Positions 35,143 to 46,849 of a DNA stretch of 60,000 nucleotides are shown piece after piece. The translations under genes were made by a program, and so were the position numbers. The notes beneath the pieces were generated by a model. The model did no database searches. It saw only the letters and a program-made list of their open reading frames with translations, and had not been told where the DNA came from. Each line of letters begins with the position of its first letter. Positions within the stretch are counted from its first letter, which is position 1. This DNA comes from Adiantum capillus-veneris (taxonomy: Eukaryota > Streptophyta > Polypodiopsida > Polypodiales > Pteridaceae): the NCBI GenBank assembly GCA_014529385.2, contig CM043963.1, positions 3,105,001 to 3,165,000 of the forward strand, in the 5' to 3' direction.

Positions 35143-36177
35143 TTGGAGCCAAAGGAGGCAATTCAGAGAGCGGAAGCTCTGTATGATAAGATGATAAAGA
35201 AAGTTTCTCGAGTTAAGGAGGATGATTTACAGGATCTGAATTTGGGGACGGAGGATCATCCAAAGATGGTAAGAGTTAGTGTTCATTTGGAAGAAGGCTT
35301 CAAGAAGGACTTGAAGAAATTACTGTTGGAGTATATTGATGTCTTTGCATGGGATTATTCTGATTTGAAAGGCATGGATCCTCAAGTGTATAAGCATCAT
35401 ATAAATTTGAAAATGGATGCTGTTCTAGTGAGCCAGCAGAGGTATATGATGAATCCAAATTATGCCAAGCAGGTGAAAGAGGAATTGGATAAATCGCTGA
35501 ATGCAGGGTTTATAGTGCCAGTGGATCAGGCGGAATGGTTGTCACCAATTGTAGTGGTACCCAAGAAGTCGGGGAAGTTAAGGGTTTGTGTGGATTACAG
35601 AAAATTAAATGCAGCAACAATTGCAGATCCATTTCCATTTCCTTTTATTGATTTAGTTCTGGATGATGTAGCGGGACATGAGATGTACACTTTTCTTGAC
35701 GGATTTTCAGGGTACAATCAAATACCAATGGCTGAGGAGGATATTGAAGAAACTGCTTTTATCATAGAATGGGGAGCTTTTGCATATACAATGATGAGCT
35801 TTGGGTTGAAGAATGGACCACCATCGTTTTCGAAGGCAGCTTTTAAAACTTTTGAGCCACATTTGACAGATTTTATGAGGATTTTTATGGATGATCTTTC
35901 AATTTTTGGGAAAAAAGTCAGGCATCTGGAATGTTTGAGGAAGTGTTTTGAAAGATGTAGTATGTTTTGGATGTCACTTAATCCCCAGAAGTGTGCAATA
36001 GCAGTACATAAGGGAAAATTGTTGGGACATATCATCTTTCAAGAAGGAATGTCGATTGATGGGGACAAGATTAGTGCCATTCAGAAAGCTGTAGCTCCGA
36101 AAAATTTGAAGGCAGTGATGCGGTTTGTTGGAAGATCAAATGTCATGGTAGGTATTTATGGTATTTGGCGGATGTGA
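35143..36177 (+). pseudogene. RT: Family D reverse transcriptase (344 codons open)
   Basis: This is the best preserved polymerase in the window. Landmarks are WLSPIVVVPKKSGKLRVCVD, FLDGFSGYNQIPMAEED (Asp at codon 186), SFGLKNGPPSFSKAAF and FMDDLSIFG (Asp pair at codons 250-251). The thumb LLGHIIFQEGMSID follows. All three catalytic aspartates are present and the palm is uninterrupted. The frame ends at 36177 where a small frame change moves into RNase H. RT copies the element RNA primed from the tRNA site at 32208. The motifs place it with non-chromodomain gypsy elements; the exact clade is not certain. Confidence 0.93.
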
Positions 36178-36806
36178 GCGCACCACTTAGTCATTTGACT
36201 AAAAAGGAAGTGGAATTTGTTTCGGGAGAAGCTCAAGAGAAGGCTTTTCAGATTATAAAAAAGATGTTGGTAGTTTCACCTATACTTCAACCACCAAATT
36301 GGGAATTGCCGTTTCATATGTATGTTGATGCTTTCGACATGGCAGTAGGACCTGTTTTAATGCAAGATAAGATTAAGGGATGGTTCAGACCGGTTTATTA
36401 TGCTAGTAGAATGTTGAGAGCACCGGAGAAGAATTACACAGTTACGAAAAGGGAAGCTTTGGGAATGATTTTTGCTTTGGAAAAATTCCGACATTATTTG
36501 TTAGGGAACAGAGTGGTTTTTCATGTGGATCATCAGGCTTTATTGTTTCTGGTAAAGAAGCCAAAACTGAAAGGTAGATTAGCAAGGTGGATGCTCATGC
36601 TGCAAGAATTTGATTACATAGTTGTTCATACTCCAGGAACTCAGCATGCAGTGGCGGATTACCTCAGTAGATTGAAACATAAGGAGGAATTACCAGGAGT
36701 ATCGGATAAATTGCATGATGCGGATTTGTTCCTAGTGGAAGGACAAATTTTTGACAATTGTTATGATCAGATGGTTCAGTTTCTGACAGATGGAGTTTTA
36801 CCTTAG
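36165..36806 (+). pseudogene. RNaseH: Family D RNase H
   Basis: An open segment of 213 codons carries MYVDAFDMAVGPVLMQ, KREALGMIFALEKFRHYLLG, FHVDHQALLFLV and HTPGTQHAVADYLSRL, the usual RNase H landmarks after gypsy RT. It shifts frame relative to RT near 36150 and ends at TAG 36804, after which the same frame continues into integrase. Confidence 0.9.
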
Positions 36807-38330
36807 ACAATGTCTCCGGATCAGAGGAAGAAGTTTGCATTGAGGAGCAGATCATTTCTAATTATAGCTGGAGCATTATATAGAAGAGGAGCAGATCAGA
36901 TTATACGATGATGTGTTCCGGATGAAGAGCAGAAAGCAGTGTTGCAGGAGGCACATTGGGGATCAACTGGAGGACATTTCTCAGGGGAAATTACAGGTCG
37001 GAAAATTTTACAAGCTGGACTTTGGTGGCCTTTGTTATTGAAGGATGCACATAGTTTTGCCAAGGAATGTGTTCAATGTTAGAAGGTGGGGTAGCCTACA
37101 CAAGGGGATAGGATGCAGGATCATCCAGTCTTACCATTAGAACCATTTCAAAAGTGGGGAATGGATTTTGTAGGCCCAATAAAACCACGGGCAAAGAGGA
37201 TAGGTTCCGGATATATTCTTGTTGCAACATATTATGCTACCACATGGGTGGAAGCGGTGGCTTTGGGAGATAATAAAGCAGCAAGTGTGGCAAGGTTTCT
37301 ATATAAAAACATTATGACAAGATTTGGATGTCCTATTGAGTTGGTGTCGGATCAGGGAACACATTTTTTGAATTCTGTGATTCCGGAGTTGACATCCAGA
37401 CATATGATTTTGCATAAGAAATCTACTCCATATCATTCGTAAGCAAATGGGTAGGCAGAAAGATCTGATAAAGTGCTGGTGAGAATTTTGAAGAAGATTG
37501 TGTCGGAAAACAAATCGGATTGGGATGACAAGTTGGATTCAGCACTATGGGCTTTTCGGACAGCTTTTAAGGTGGCGACTGGAATGACACCTTTCAACTT
37601 GGTCTTTGGGATAGAAGCTATGGTGGCAATGGAATATGTAATTCCAAGCTTGAGGTTGTCAGTTCAACATAAGTTAAGTCCGAAGGAATCAATTTCTTAT
37701 AGACAGAAGGAACTGCTTAAATTGGAAGAGGATAGAATTCAGAGTGCCCATTTGGTGGAAATTGGGCAGAAGAGGAGACAAGCATGGATGTCTAGGTAGG
37801 TGAAATTAAAAATTTTTCAGAAAGGGGATTGGGTGATGTTATATAATTCTAAATTGGCATCACATCCGGGTAAGTTGAAGCTGAGATATTTGGGACCTTA
37901 TCAGATTGAATCAGAACAGGGCCAAGGAACATTTTTGTTGAAAGATGTTTTCGGAACAAAGATTTTGAAACCAATGAATGGATTCAGATTGAAGAAATTT
38001 TATGGAAAGGTGCCTGAGGTTCCCAAGTGGATGGTCAATAAGGTTGAGGATATTGGCAGTAAATTGTTAACAGTTGGTGTTCTGGGAATTACAGTGGAAT
38101 GTTCAGAGGCAGAATTGGCAATTTGTTCTAGCAATTCAAAACTTATAAAGGGATCTGGAATTTGGAATTCGGATTGCGGACTGGAAGTCGGAAATCGGAC
38201 TGTCGGATTTGAAGTCTCGAAAGTGGAAAGTTGGAGGAATGGAATTGGGCAAAAGGGTACAAAGATACTAATAAGTGGGGGTACTCATTTTAAGGCAAAA
38301 AATTCACTTAGTGCTGATGTGACTCAATAA
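36807..38330 (+). pseudogene. IN: Family D integrase, one frame with many stops
   Basis: One frame runs from 36807 to about 38330 with stops at 36804, 36909, 37080, 37092, 37440, 37452 and 37797. The HHCC finger is near 36950-37080. The core has WGMDFVGPI and VSDQGTHFLN, both with catalytic Asp, and the Glu region just after the stop at 37452. The C-terminal segment reads GDWVMLYNSKLASHPGKLKL and YLGPYQIE. Since only point changes interrupt it, the integrase decayed mainly by substitution. Most stops stand where Gln or Arg would be expected, fitting C-to-T change. Confidence 0.9.
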
Positions 38331-38485
38331 AGGACGAATAATTTTTGGGCAAATCCTGCATGGCGTGCCCGAATCAAGGAAAAAATTCATCATCATAAGA
38401 GTAAGGTGGTGAGATGAGTTGAGGATCACATCCAAGTGTGTGAACGTCACAATTTAGTGAGTGTTAAGTCGGGCAAGAAGGCAAA

Positions 38486-40426
38486 ATGTTTTCTGAGAAT
38501 ATTAAGGGCAAGCTGATGGTGGGTATGCAAGATAATGCGTCAGAAGTGATGCCGAATACCAGGTCGATGAAGATGGCGATGGAGGAGCTATTCAAAGCAC
38601 GGCAACAGGAAGAGCACATTGAGGTGGAAAGCGATGAGGCTTAATCTTGAGTGATCAAGGCAATGTGGAGATGGCGGTGGTAGTGTTTGACCCTAATGAG
38701 GCGGAAACCTATGTATGGCTCAAGCGTATAGGTCTTTATGAATTTGCATGTCTACCTTGGGATACATGGGTAGAGAATGAATTCGCTGAGTAGCAGTGGA
38801 ATATGATAAATAAAAGTGATGGAATGATTACCAACGGATGTGCGCTTGACACCAAAGTTGGTGTCCAAAGTCTTCAAGGTTCCCTGTCTAACTGTGCCGG
38901 CTAAGACAAGGAAGCCGACCGATTCCCAGATGAAAGGGGAATTTGGAAATCCGGTAGGAACGAAGGCATACTACATGGTGAAGAATGCAGGTGGAAACAG
39001 AGCTTTAAATTTGTTTTGGTATTTGGAAAAAGTGTGTATCCTCCAGAAGACTGCCTACATGTCCAAGGAGGCTTTTGCACCTTTGTTTCAGGTGGAGAGA
39101 GGCGTTAAAGTGGATTGGGCATCAGTTCTGTATGATCGGATGCAGTTAACCGAAAAAAGAGACCGACACTGGACACCAGTAGTGGGCAGAGTAGCACCTT
39201 ATTTGGCTGCAATTTTCGACTATGTTCTGAAGGTTCCGACAGTATCAACATGTTTGAAGACACCAGTGGTAGATGTGGCAAAAGAAGAGGGAATAGCATA
39301 TGGAAGTAAGAGAAGGAAATTGTTGTTGGGCTCTCCAACAATTGAAAAAGGTAAATCACCTTTCAAAGTCTCTTGGAAGGGTTTGGAAGAATCGGAATCA
39401 AAGCCGAACAGTTTCACCATGGAATCAGAATCAAAGAAATCGAGTCCAAAGGCAAAAAGGTAACGTTGTTTATGAAAGCAATGGGTGGAGGTGTGGAGAA
39501 GACTGCTCTGGAAAGTTTCAAAGTTAAAGCAGGGAGCAGTGACAGTCATGAAAATAAGGGGATTTTTTCTGTGGAAGAGGCAGCTAACAATTTGACTCAA
39601 CTGAATGAGTTTATGCAGAATCAAGATGCAGCTCTGAGGGTGATGGAAGCTGAGAAAATGGAACATAAATGCAGTGCTATCCTGGAATGGGAAATGCAAA
39701 AAGTTCGGATGCAGTTGTTTCAGGAGAGATTAGATAAAGAAAGACTGCAGGAGGAAGTTAAACGGATTACAGCAGAAGCTATGGCGAGAAATGCTGAAGT
39801 TCTGAGTGTAGTTGAGGATTTTACTAGGTAGGCAGACGGACTAAAAGATGTAGTGGATGAACAATTCAAAGAACTGGGAGACAAAGTGGCTGAGTTGACC
39901 ATTGAGAATATTTTCTTGATTAATAGATTGACTCCGTTGATGGATATGGAGAAGGCCGCATTGCAGAACCAGGGAATGACAGGTATTTTGGTTGCAGATT
40001 CGGATGCGGATATTCTGAAGCAGGAAGTGATGGAGTATACACAAGAGATGTGGAATAAAGCTACTAGGATTTGGAGGGAACACATGGAGGAATTGACGGG
40101 ACAGATTCAAAAATTGGTTTCAGCTAGCAGGAAAAGAAAGCGTTAGGAGGGAGAATGAGGAATTGAAGGTGGAAAATGAGAAATTAGTGGCAGAGATGCA
40201 GGAGTTGAAGGAAAAAAGTAAGGAGATTGAAGTGAATGCAGGGGGAGTGAGTAAGTGGACGACAGAGCTGAGCAGTGATGTTTTGGGACCAGATCGGATT
40301 GTAGCAGGAGGAGTGGAATCAAAAGTGGAAAAGCAGGTGGAAGCAGAGGGGGAAAAGCAAGCGGATTTGGATGTTGTAGCAGAAAAGGCAGATGCAGAAG
40401 GGGATGCTGGGGGGCAGGTTGTTTGA
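38486..40426 (+). pseudogene. Extra ORF region of family D, coiled-coil rich
   Basis: Between integrase and 3' LTR, sense-strand coding-like sequence runs about 1.9 kb. A short segment at 38486-38644 starts MFSENIKGKLMVGMQDNASE. A second part (38690-39463) has YEFACLPWDTWVENEF and LVSKVFKVPCLTVP, reminiscent of the plant transposon-protein domain found in some Athila/Tat ORFs. From 39540 it is heptad-rich (KVRMQLFQERLDKERLQEEV, ELGDKVAELTIENIFLINRL) and ends with a Glu/Lys tail. Stops at 38791 and 39829 and two frame changes break it. Athila and Tat elements are known for additional ORFs here; the function of this one is unknown. Confidence 0.6.
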
Positions 40427-40482
40427 TCAAGGGATTGTGGGTCCAGGTCAGCCTGTGGCTCTAGCCACCGGGCTGTGCCAGG

Positions 40483-40733
40483 TGTTAAGCCTAGGAATTT
40501 TGGGATGTTTTTTACCTTAGTGGAAGTTGGAATGTTAACTTTTGTACTTTTGGGATTCCAAGGGGTGTTCTTGGGAAAGGGCGTTGCCCATTAGTCTTAT
40601 CGAAGTATGTAACTGTCGACGATCAGTATCTTCTTGGGAATGTGAAAGCGGAAGTTATGGCGGATTTAGTATGTTGTTAGTTTCTGTGTTCTGTTCCAGT
40701 TCCAGTTCCATTCGGATTTCTGTGCCTTAAACA
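40483..40733 (+). repeat. 3' LTR, family D
   Basis: This 251-bp repeat pairs with 31936-32207. No classic polypurine tract abuts it: the bases before it read GGCTGTGCCAGG, and the nearest purine-rich stretch (GGGGGGCAGG) is about 70 bases upstream. The AACAT target duplicate follows. Confidence 0.95.
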
Positions 40734-41126
40734 AACATGGTCAACAGGTCGACGCATTTAGAGTTGCCTTGCCCACATCAGAACGGGGGACTTGCTTCCA
40801 TTTAGGGGGTACTAATTATGAGCAAGTTGGAAACAACGTTCACCAAAAACTTTTTTAGAAAGCAATGGAAAAAGGAAAGCATTGAAAATCTTGGGGGTTT
40901 TTTTTAGGGAAAAGGGTTTTTACACTAAAATCCTCCAAATTGAGCCGGTTTCCTTCAAGATAATCCTCAAAACTAATCGGGAATTTTCAGTTTTTGTCCT
41001 TTAGAAAATACACCAAAGGTCATTTTTTTGTGAGCACTGGTTGGAAAGTTACAAGTGATTTAAAACACAAAGAAAATCGTGTCTTCATTATGAGAAGAAC
41101 AAGTGGAGGATATCATGGCCCTGAGT
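40734..41126. other. Gene-free flank of family D
   Basis: It begins with the AACAT target copy. AT-rich sequence with T and G homopolymers follows. No coding sequence is seen. Confidence 0.6.
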
Positions 41127-41336
41127 ATTACATCAAGGATGTATGACAATTGTCTATCATACATTGCCTAGAGAAGTGACCTTTTTGGTAGACAAGGTCC
41201 TCCCTGAAGCGATCTTTTTCTACATGACCAAAAATATGTCAATTGTTAATTTTGCTAGAGCCATGTGTCTAAATGTAGGTAATTGATACGCCTATGTGCT
41301 AGTCGGGCATTACATGTTGATGATGCTATCCATCGT
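41127..41336. repeat. Dispersed repeat R5, copy 2
   Basis: Homologous to 1008-1225. One frame reads MTIVYHTLPREVTFLVDKVL and runs about 60 codons without a stop, longer than in copy 1. The protein family is not recognised. Confidence 0.75.
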
Positions 41337-41363
41337 GTGCGCACGCGTGTGTGTGTATGTAGA

Positions 41364-41895
41364 TGTGGCAGGCGAGAAAAACTCCTTAGGAATTACCAAC
41401 GGTGGGAACATTTCCTTAGGAATTACCAGCAATAACTTCTAGAAGTATCCGACGACGGACTGTAACTACAGTAGTTACTGTATCAATTCTACACAATCCT
41501 ATAAATAGGACCCATTACACATTCTACGGAATTGATCATTCTACGTGGGTTGATTGCAGGTTGGTTGTCATGTACTATTGTTAGCCTTTGTACTTATCTC
41601 TAAAGTTCTTGTATTAATCCTGGGAACCTTCTGGGCTTGGAGCCATTTTTACTTTACTGCTTAGCTTGTACTTCTTGTATTATGCATACTGATTTGAATA
41701 TACATTATCAGTTCCCTTGTTCCAATCTTTAGTACTCTCTCCAATTCAATACTCTTAGTTTAGTTCTCTGTTCCAGTTCGGTACTTCAATTCTTGTTGTT
41801 TGATCTGACATGTACACCATTTGAATTCTCTGAACTCACAACTAGGTCTGAACACCAACACTGGAATAGCTACCTAAAGAGAACAGCTCATTCCA
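41364..41895 (+). repeat. 5' LTR, family E
   Basis: It starts TGTGGCAGGCGAG and ends CTCATTCCA. It matches 49732-51420 outside the 1160-bp insertion, and its right part matches 21286-21483. A TTCCTTAGGAATTACC motif is repeated within the first 70 bases. Confidence 0.9.
41500..41507 (+). promoter_or_regulatory. TATA box of family E LTR
   Basis: TATAAATA, conserved at 49865-49872 in the 3' LTR, followed by GGACCCATTACAC in both. Confidence 0.65.
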
Positions 41896-41914
41896 TGTTG
41901 GCAATCATGGTGGC
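41896..41914 (+). other. Primer binding site candidate, family E
   Basis: TGTTGGCAATCATGGTGGC abuts the 5' LTR. The other family E copy has TTTTGGCAATCACGGTGGC at 21484. Confidence 0.6.
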
Positions 41915-42012
41915 TAGATAAAGTGCTCTTTGACCATCGAGCTCTCTCCCTATTGGTGTTCTAAGCTGTAGTCATGCCGTCCAGAGTTACGTGTGGCCGA
42001 AAGCCAGCAAAG

Positions 42013-43500
42013 CAGAGTGAGGTAGTGCCATTCCCGAAGAATCAGAGCAAGGCTCTGACATAGAACAAGAGCCTGGGAATGAAATTAACACTCCACTCAA
42101 GCATGGTATTGCTAAGCACACCAAAAGTAAGGGCACCAAGGAAACTCATCACAGAATGGAGAAGAAGCCAATGGCAGATACTGGTACTGATACTGAGTCT
42201 AAGACTCAAAAAGATGGTCATTGGGAAGTCGATACTGATCATTATCGTAAATCGCAATCCAAACACCATCTTTATACTTTGAAAGTCAGAAGTACTAGAG
42301 AATCTATTATCAGTACCTCATTGAAAATCTCATTTTGAGTCGTCAAAGGAGGTAAGAAAGATGATCCCGATGATCATATCCAAGATTTTGAACAATAATT
42401 TAAAGCATATTGACGAGGATGAGTGGGGGGAATATTTTTCCCAAACACTGCAAGCGGTAGCCAAAAAATGGTATTACCATTACCTGACTTGCCAGCTCAG
42501 GTCATACAAAAAATTACTAAAAGCTTTTAGACTAGAGTATTCATACAATAGAGGGGATGAGGATATGCTCTGTGAGTTGGATCAAATTAAACAAGGGAAA
42601 CTGCATGTTAGAAGCTATGTGGAGAAAATCAAGGAGTTGACCAAACAATTGCAAGAACCTCCTTCTGAAAAGAGAATGAGAGCATGGTTCTTGAATGGAT
42701 TCCATAGTAAGAAACTCAAACAATAAGAAGTATTTGCACCAATAAAGAAATTTAATGACTTGTTGCAGAGAGCCCTCAATTTAGAGCAACAAGCAAAGAA
42801 AGAAAAAGACACAAGAAGAGAAGATATAATAGTAGTGGTTCATCCATTGAGAATTCAGATTCCAGTAACAGCTCCAGTACATCTGACAGTGATTCAGATG
42901 AGAAAAGAAAGGGTAAAGGAAAGAAAGGTTATTGGTCGCGTAAAATTGAAGAAATTTCTAGACAGATTGTTGAGAGTCGCCCAAATGAGACCTTTCGTCA
43001 GAAAGATGGAAACTTGATGCTCCAAATGTAAATCTAAAGATCACGTTTTGAATGAATGTCCACAATGCACTTATTAGAAGGCTTATGGCCATCTGTGGAA
43101 TAACTATGCCATTCAAATTCATCACTTCAAGAAAGACAAAGATCTATCCTTGATAGCATTAACCGATGCAGAACGAGTAAAAACGGAAGGAGCGTGTGAG
43201 TCCAAAGCAGAAAATCTAGGCACCAGTGGGACTGGTAATGGATGAGGCACTTATCCAAGGGGTACTAGCCGAGGTAGAGGGTATGGGAATGTTTAGCATA
43301 GAATTTTTCATAGCTACAATTGTGGAAAGTATGGGCATTTTGCAGCTCAATGCATGAAGGCAGTCAAAATTGAAGCACCTGATGTGAAGGAACCAGAACT
43401 AGTGCCATTTTGGGTAGTTACTAGAAGCAAAGGTGTAATCATCAAAGAAATTCCAGAGGAGCTTCAACAACTAATAACTATTGAGGCCAAGAAGTGGTAA
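42013..43500 (+). pseudogene. gag: Family E gag-like region
   Basis: Decayed sequence with a Lys/Asp-rich start (about 42060-42340) leads to a gag-type segment at 42361-42726. This has KKWYYHYLTCQLRSYKKLLK and LHVRSYVEKIKELTKQLQEP. A zinc knuckle CSKCKSKDHVLNEC (43018-43059) fits CX2CX4HX4C. A second (43312-43353, SYNCGKYGHFAAQC) has Ser for the first Cys. Both knuckles are in one frame. Stops and frame changes occur throughout. It would be the particle protein; no protease follows it. Two zinc knuckles are known in some plant gag proteins. Confidence 0.7.
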
Positions 43501-44303
43501 CAACAGAGAGAGGTTTGGAAGGCCAAGGGCAAGGCCAAGGTAGTGGATAAGTGACAGGAGCAACGAGAGCTGGCAGCCAAGATTACAAAGAATCTAGCTA
43601 AAAATCTACCAGAACAACTAGAGTGTTTTGAGGCTCACACCATCCAGAAGATCCCAACCCAATTTTCTGAGAAGGGACAGACAAAGCACTCAGCATCTAG
43701 AATTGAAGAATCTATGATTGTTGGTGAAAGAAGTCAGGCAAGTCAGATCAGACTTGGCCGAGACTGACACAAGTAAACTGGTAAAGGATCAGTGCCTATC
43801 CCAATGTTAGCAAGTGGAAGAAGTCAGGCAAGTCAGACCATACTTGGCCGAGACTGAAGCAATTGAGTTGGTGAAGGATTAGTGCCTATCCCAATGTCAT
43901 CAAGTGACCAACTAAGAGAAAGGATATGAATGGAATTGTTTTAGGATAGTCACGAATCCTCTAGTTTTGAGGACAATTTTGGCCAGGAGAGAGATGAGGT
44001 CTATGTCAAGGTCTGTAAATGCATCCAAAAGTTGAAAGTGGAGCTAGGAGCTAAAGCAACCATTCCTAGAAATGTTTACAACTTGTAAAGATTACTAGGA
44101 AGATGATGGATCAAGAGAATCAGGTCATTCTCAATTTCCTTGAGTTTGTACGTGACTTTCTTGTCCTTTTATATGCTTTACCTGCTAAGGAATCAGAGTT
44201 TGCCAAAATTTTTCCTAGCACTGTATCCGCAGTATCCAGAACTAGTTGACCAGTTCACATATCTCAGCATTGCAGATGAGATCGGTGATTGGTATGACAG
44301 AGC
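43501..44303 (+). other. Decayed internal region of family E with a 90-bp tandem repeat
   Basis: No domain was recognised. Two copies of a 90-base unit lie at about 43724-43813 and 43814-43905 (AAGTCAGGCAAGTCAGA at 43731 and 43821). They differ by several substitutions. The copia element interrupts it at 44304. Confidence 0.6.
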
Positions 44304-44411
44304 TGAAGTACGCGCGCGCGCGCGTGTGTGTGTAGCAATGGAGAAGAGAAAAGAAGAGAGGAGACATAGGTTTGGGTGGACTCCAAACACAATAGTAGTG
44401 CTAGGGTTATT
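44304..44411 (-). repeat. Terminal repeat of family F, left copy
   Basis: It shares TGAAGT plus a CG/GT run, then AGAAGAGAGGAG and CAAACACAATAGTAGTG, with 48636-48745. It is fused to truncated RT sequence at about 44411. Confidence 0.75.
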
Positions 44412-45079
44412 AGAAATATACGCAGATTGAAACAAATAGACCAATTTCTTGCATCTGTCTCACCTAAAGCGCATGCCAAGGATATGGATTGGTTCACCCA
44501 TGTCTTCATTTTGAATTTTGCATGTAACTCTGACTTCAAGGCTGAAATCTCATCCCTGCATTTCATGACAATTAACATATCATCCACATAAAGGACCAAA
44601 ATCAGTAAACTACCATCTTTAGCTCGCTTAGTGTAGAGGCAATGGTCCATATTGCTACGTTTATAGCCTTGAGAGAGCATGAACAAGTAGAATTTATGAT
44701 ACCACTCCCTTAATGACTGTTTTAGACCATAAAAATTCTTTTCTAATTGACACACAAAGTCTTCATTGCCCTTCTCAACAAAACGTTCTAGCTGTTGCAT
44801 ATAAACTTCTTCTTGAAGATCATCATGCAAGAACACCGTCTTGACATCCATCTGGTCAAGTTCCATGTCTTTTGTAGCAACCAACACAAGTACACACCAC
44901 AGAGTAGTCATCTTGACGATCGGAGAAAATATCTTATCAATGTCAATATCCTGCTGCTGCTTAAATCCTTTAGCAACAAGTCGTGCCTTGTACTTGGGTT
45001 TATTATCATGAGGTGTAATTTTTTTCTTATACACCCATTTGCATGGTAATGCCTTTTTACCTTTAGGAAACCAAACCAA
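44412..45079 (-). pseudogene. RT: Family F copia reverse transcriptase, truncated
   Basis: On the minus strand the frame reads ALPCKWVYKKKI, YKARLVAKGFKQQ, IDKIFSPIVKMTT, LDQMDVKTVFLHDDLQEEVY, NFYGLKQSLREWYHKF and LILVLYVDDMLIV. The YVDD pair is at 44579-44590. These are the standard copia RT landmarks, including the MDVKTVFLH Asp. Shortly after, the frame shifts and the domain ends at the terminal repeat. The rest of RT and all of RNase H are absent. Sequence from 45080 to about 45478 holds a decayed linker with a Pro/Arg-rich RVSRPPDRF-type stretch, usual between copia integrase and RT. Confidence 0.93.
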
Positions 45080-45478
45080 CTTCCAAGCTTAATTCTTTAA
45101 CAACAAGTCCATTTCTGATTGTATAGCTTTCTCCCACTTTGCCTTGTCATCCATTGACATGGATTGCTTATAGCAGGAAGGCTCTCCGCAATCTATCAAC
45201 ATAATGCCAATGAGGGAGTAAATCTATCTGGAGGCCTTGAAACTCTTGCAGACCTTCTAATAACTGCTTGAGCTGGTTGTCCCTCAACAACATCTTGTAC
45301 TATACTAGAGGATTCTATACTTGTTGTCTGACATTAGGCACTTCAGCCCTATTGTGGACAATTCCATCTTCTTGGAAGATAACTCTCTTGACCTCTAATG
45401 TATGTGCAAGCTTCTTATGCATATTTTCTTCATTGAAGCATACATCATTGATGTGAACTATTGTTTTAGCTCAGGATC

Positions 45479-46703
45479 CTATAACCAAAATCCCATCTCG
45501 CCAAGATTTCCATAGGAAAGAAATATGCATTTCTTTGACTTAGGAGCCAACTTGCTTCGAAACTCCTTTGGAACATGGCAATATGCTTCACAGCCAAAGA
45601 CTCTAAGATGCTTGTAAGAAGGTGGCTTCCCAGACCAAATATCTTTAGGTATCTTCTCATCTAAAGCCTTGTTAGGAGATCTATTAATAAGATGGACAAC
45701 AAATGCTAATGCTTCCACCCAAAATCCACTAGGCAACATGCTAGGTAACTTCTCTTGTATGGTACGGTTCATCCTCTCAGCAACACCATTTTGTGGAGGG
45801 TTATATGGAGGAGTCAACTAGCTTTTGATGCCTTTGGAATCACAAAATTTTTGAAAGGCTTTAGTGACATACTCACCACCATTGTCTGACCTTAAGCACT
45901 TGACTTTCTTGCCAGATTGATTTCTCCACTAATGCCACAAAATTCTTAAATTTTGAAAGAACTTCATCCTTCTTCTTGAGAGGATATACCCACACTTTCC
46001 TTGAGAAATCATCAATGAATGTAACAAAGTACAATGAACCTCCCATGGATACATTAGGCATAGGTCCACATACGTCACTATGCACTAACTCTAATGTCTC
46101 ACTTTTTCGAGTGGTTCCCCTTTTGGGTGGTGACTGTGTTTGTTCACCATAAAGACAATGCTCAAAAACTGACAAGTATGAGAAATTGAAGCCAGGAACA
46201 TAACCAAAATGAGACAAGATTTTCATTCCCTTTTGAGACATATGTCCTAATTGATGATGCCACAAAGAAACACTTGGCTGCTCGGTTACACAAATTACAT
46301 GGTTTTTAACATTGGATACATGTAGCACGTACAAAGTCCCAGACTTTGAACCATGTGCTACCACTAAAGAACCTTTGGTAATATTCCACGAACTATCACC
46401 AAATGTGCAGTAATATCCAGCGTCATCCAATTGTTCTCTACTAATCAAGTTTTTGGTAAGCTTCGGCACATGTCTCACATTCTTGAGCATGAATGAAGAA
46501 CCATCCTCAAATTTCAGCTGCACATCACTGACACCAACTATGTCGCAAGCAAAATCATTGCCAAGACAAACACGACCTTTACGGGCTGCTTCATATGTAC
46601 TAAACCATTCTCTATGAGGAGTCACATGAAACAATGCTCTTGAGTCAAGAACGCAATCCTGTAAAGCATAGTCATCAATGGAAACAAAAAATGATGAATC
46701 CAT
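45479..46703 (-). pseudogene. IN: Family F copia integrase with GAG-pre-integrase region
   Basis: Minus-strand reading gives a segment like the end of copia Gag-Pol protease (CVLDSRALFHVTPHREWF; Asp-Ser-Arg replaces Asp-Ser-Gly). Then comes LWHHQLGHMSQKGMKILSHF (pre-integrase His motif). The core follows: LELVHSDVCGPMP, VTFIDDFSRKVWVYPLK, the second Asp near 45890, and NGVAERMNRTIQEKL with the Glu. LRVFGCEAYCHVP marks the C-terminal part. A frame change near 45915 and a stop near 45820 break it. The domains are otherwise in normal copia order. Confidence 0.92.
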
Positions 46704-46849
46704 GGCAGATGTGAGATAAATGTCTCCATCAGAATCTTCAACAAAAACATTGTTGATCTCTTCAATCTTTATACTACTTTCCTTTGTCTTGCCTTCTTCC
46801 GACTTCTTGTCTTTACCTTTCTCTTAATCCCACTTTTGATAGTATTTCT

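Larger units (their letters stand above)
31936..40733 (+). mobile_element. Family D: gypsy element with short LTRs and an extra ORF
   Basis: LTRs of 272 and 251 bp start TGTTAAGCCTAGG and end GCCTTAAACA. Both flanks are AACAT (31931-31935 and 40734-40738), a perfect 5-bp target duplication, so the 8.8-kb insertion is complete. Domain order is gag, protease, RT, RNase H, integrase, which is gypsy order, followed by about 2 kb of additional ORF. All coding parts carry stops or frame changes. Confidence 0.95.
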
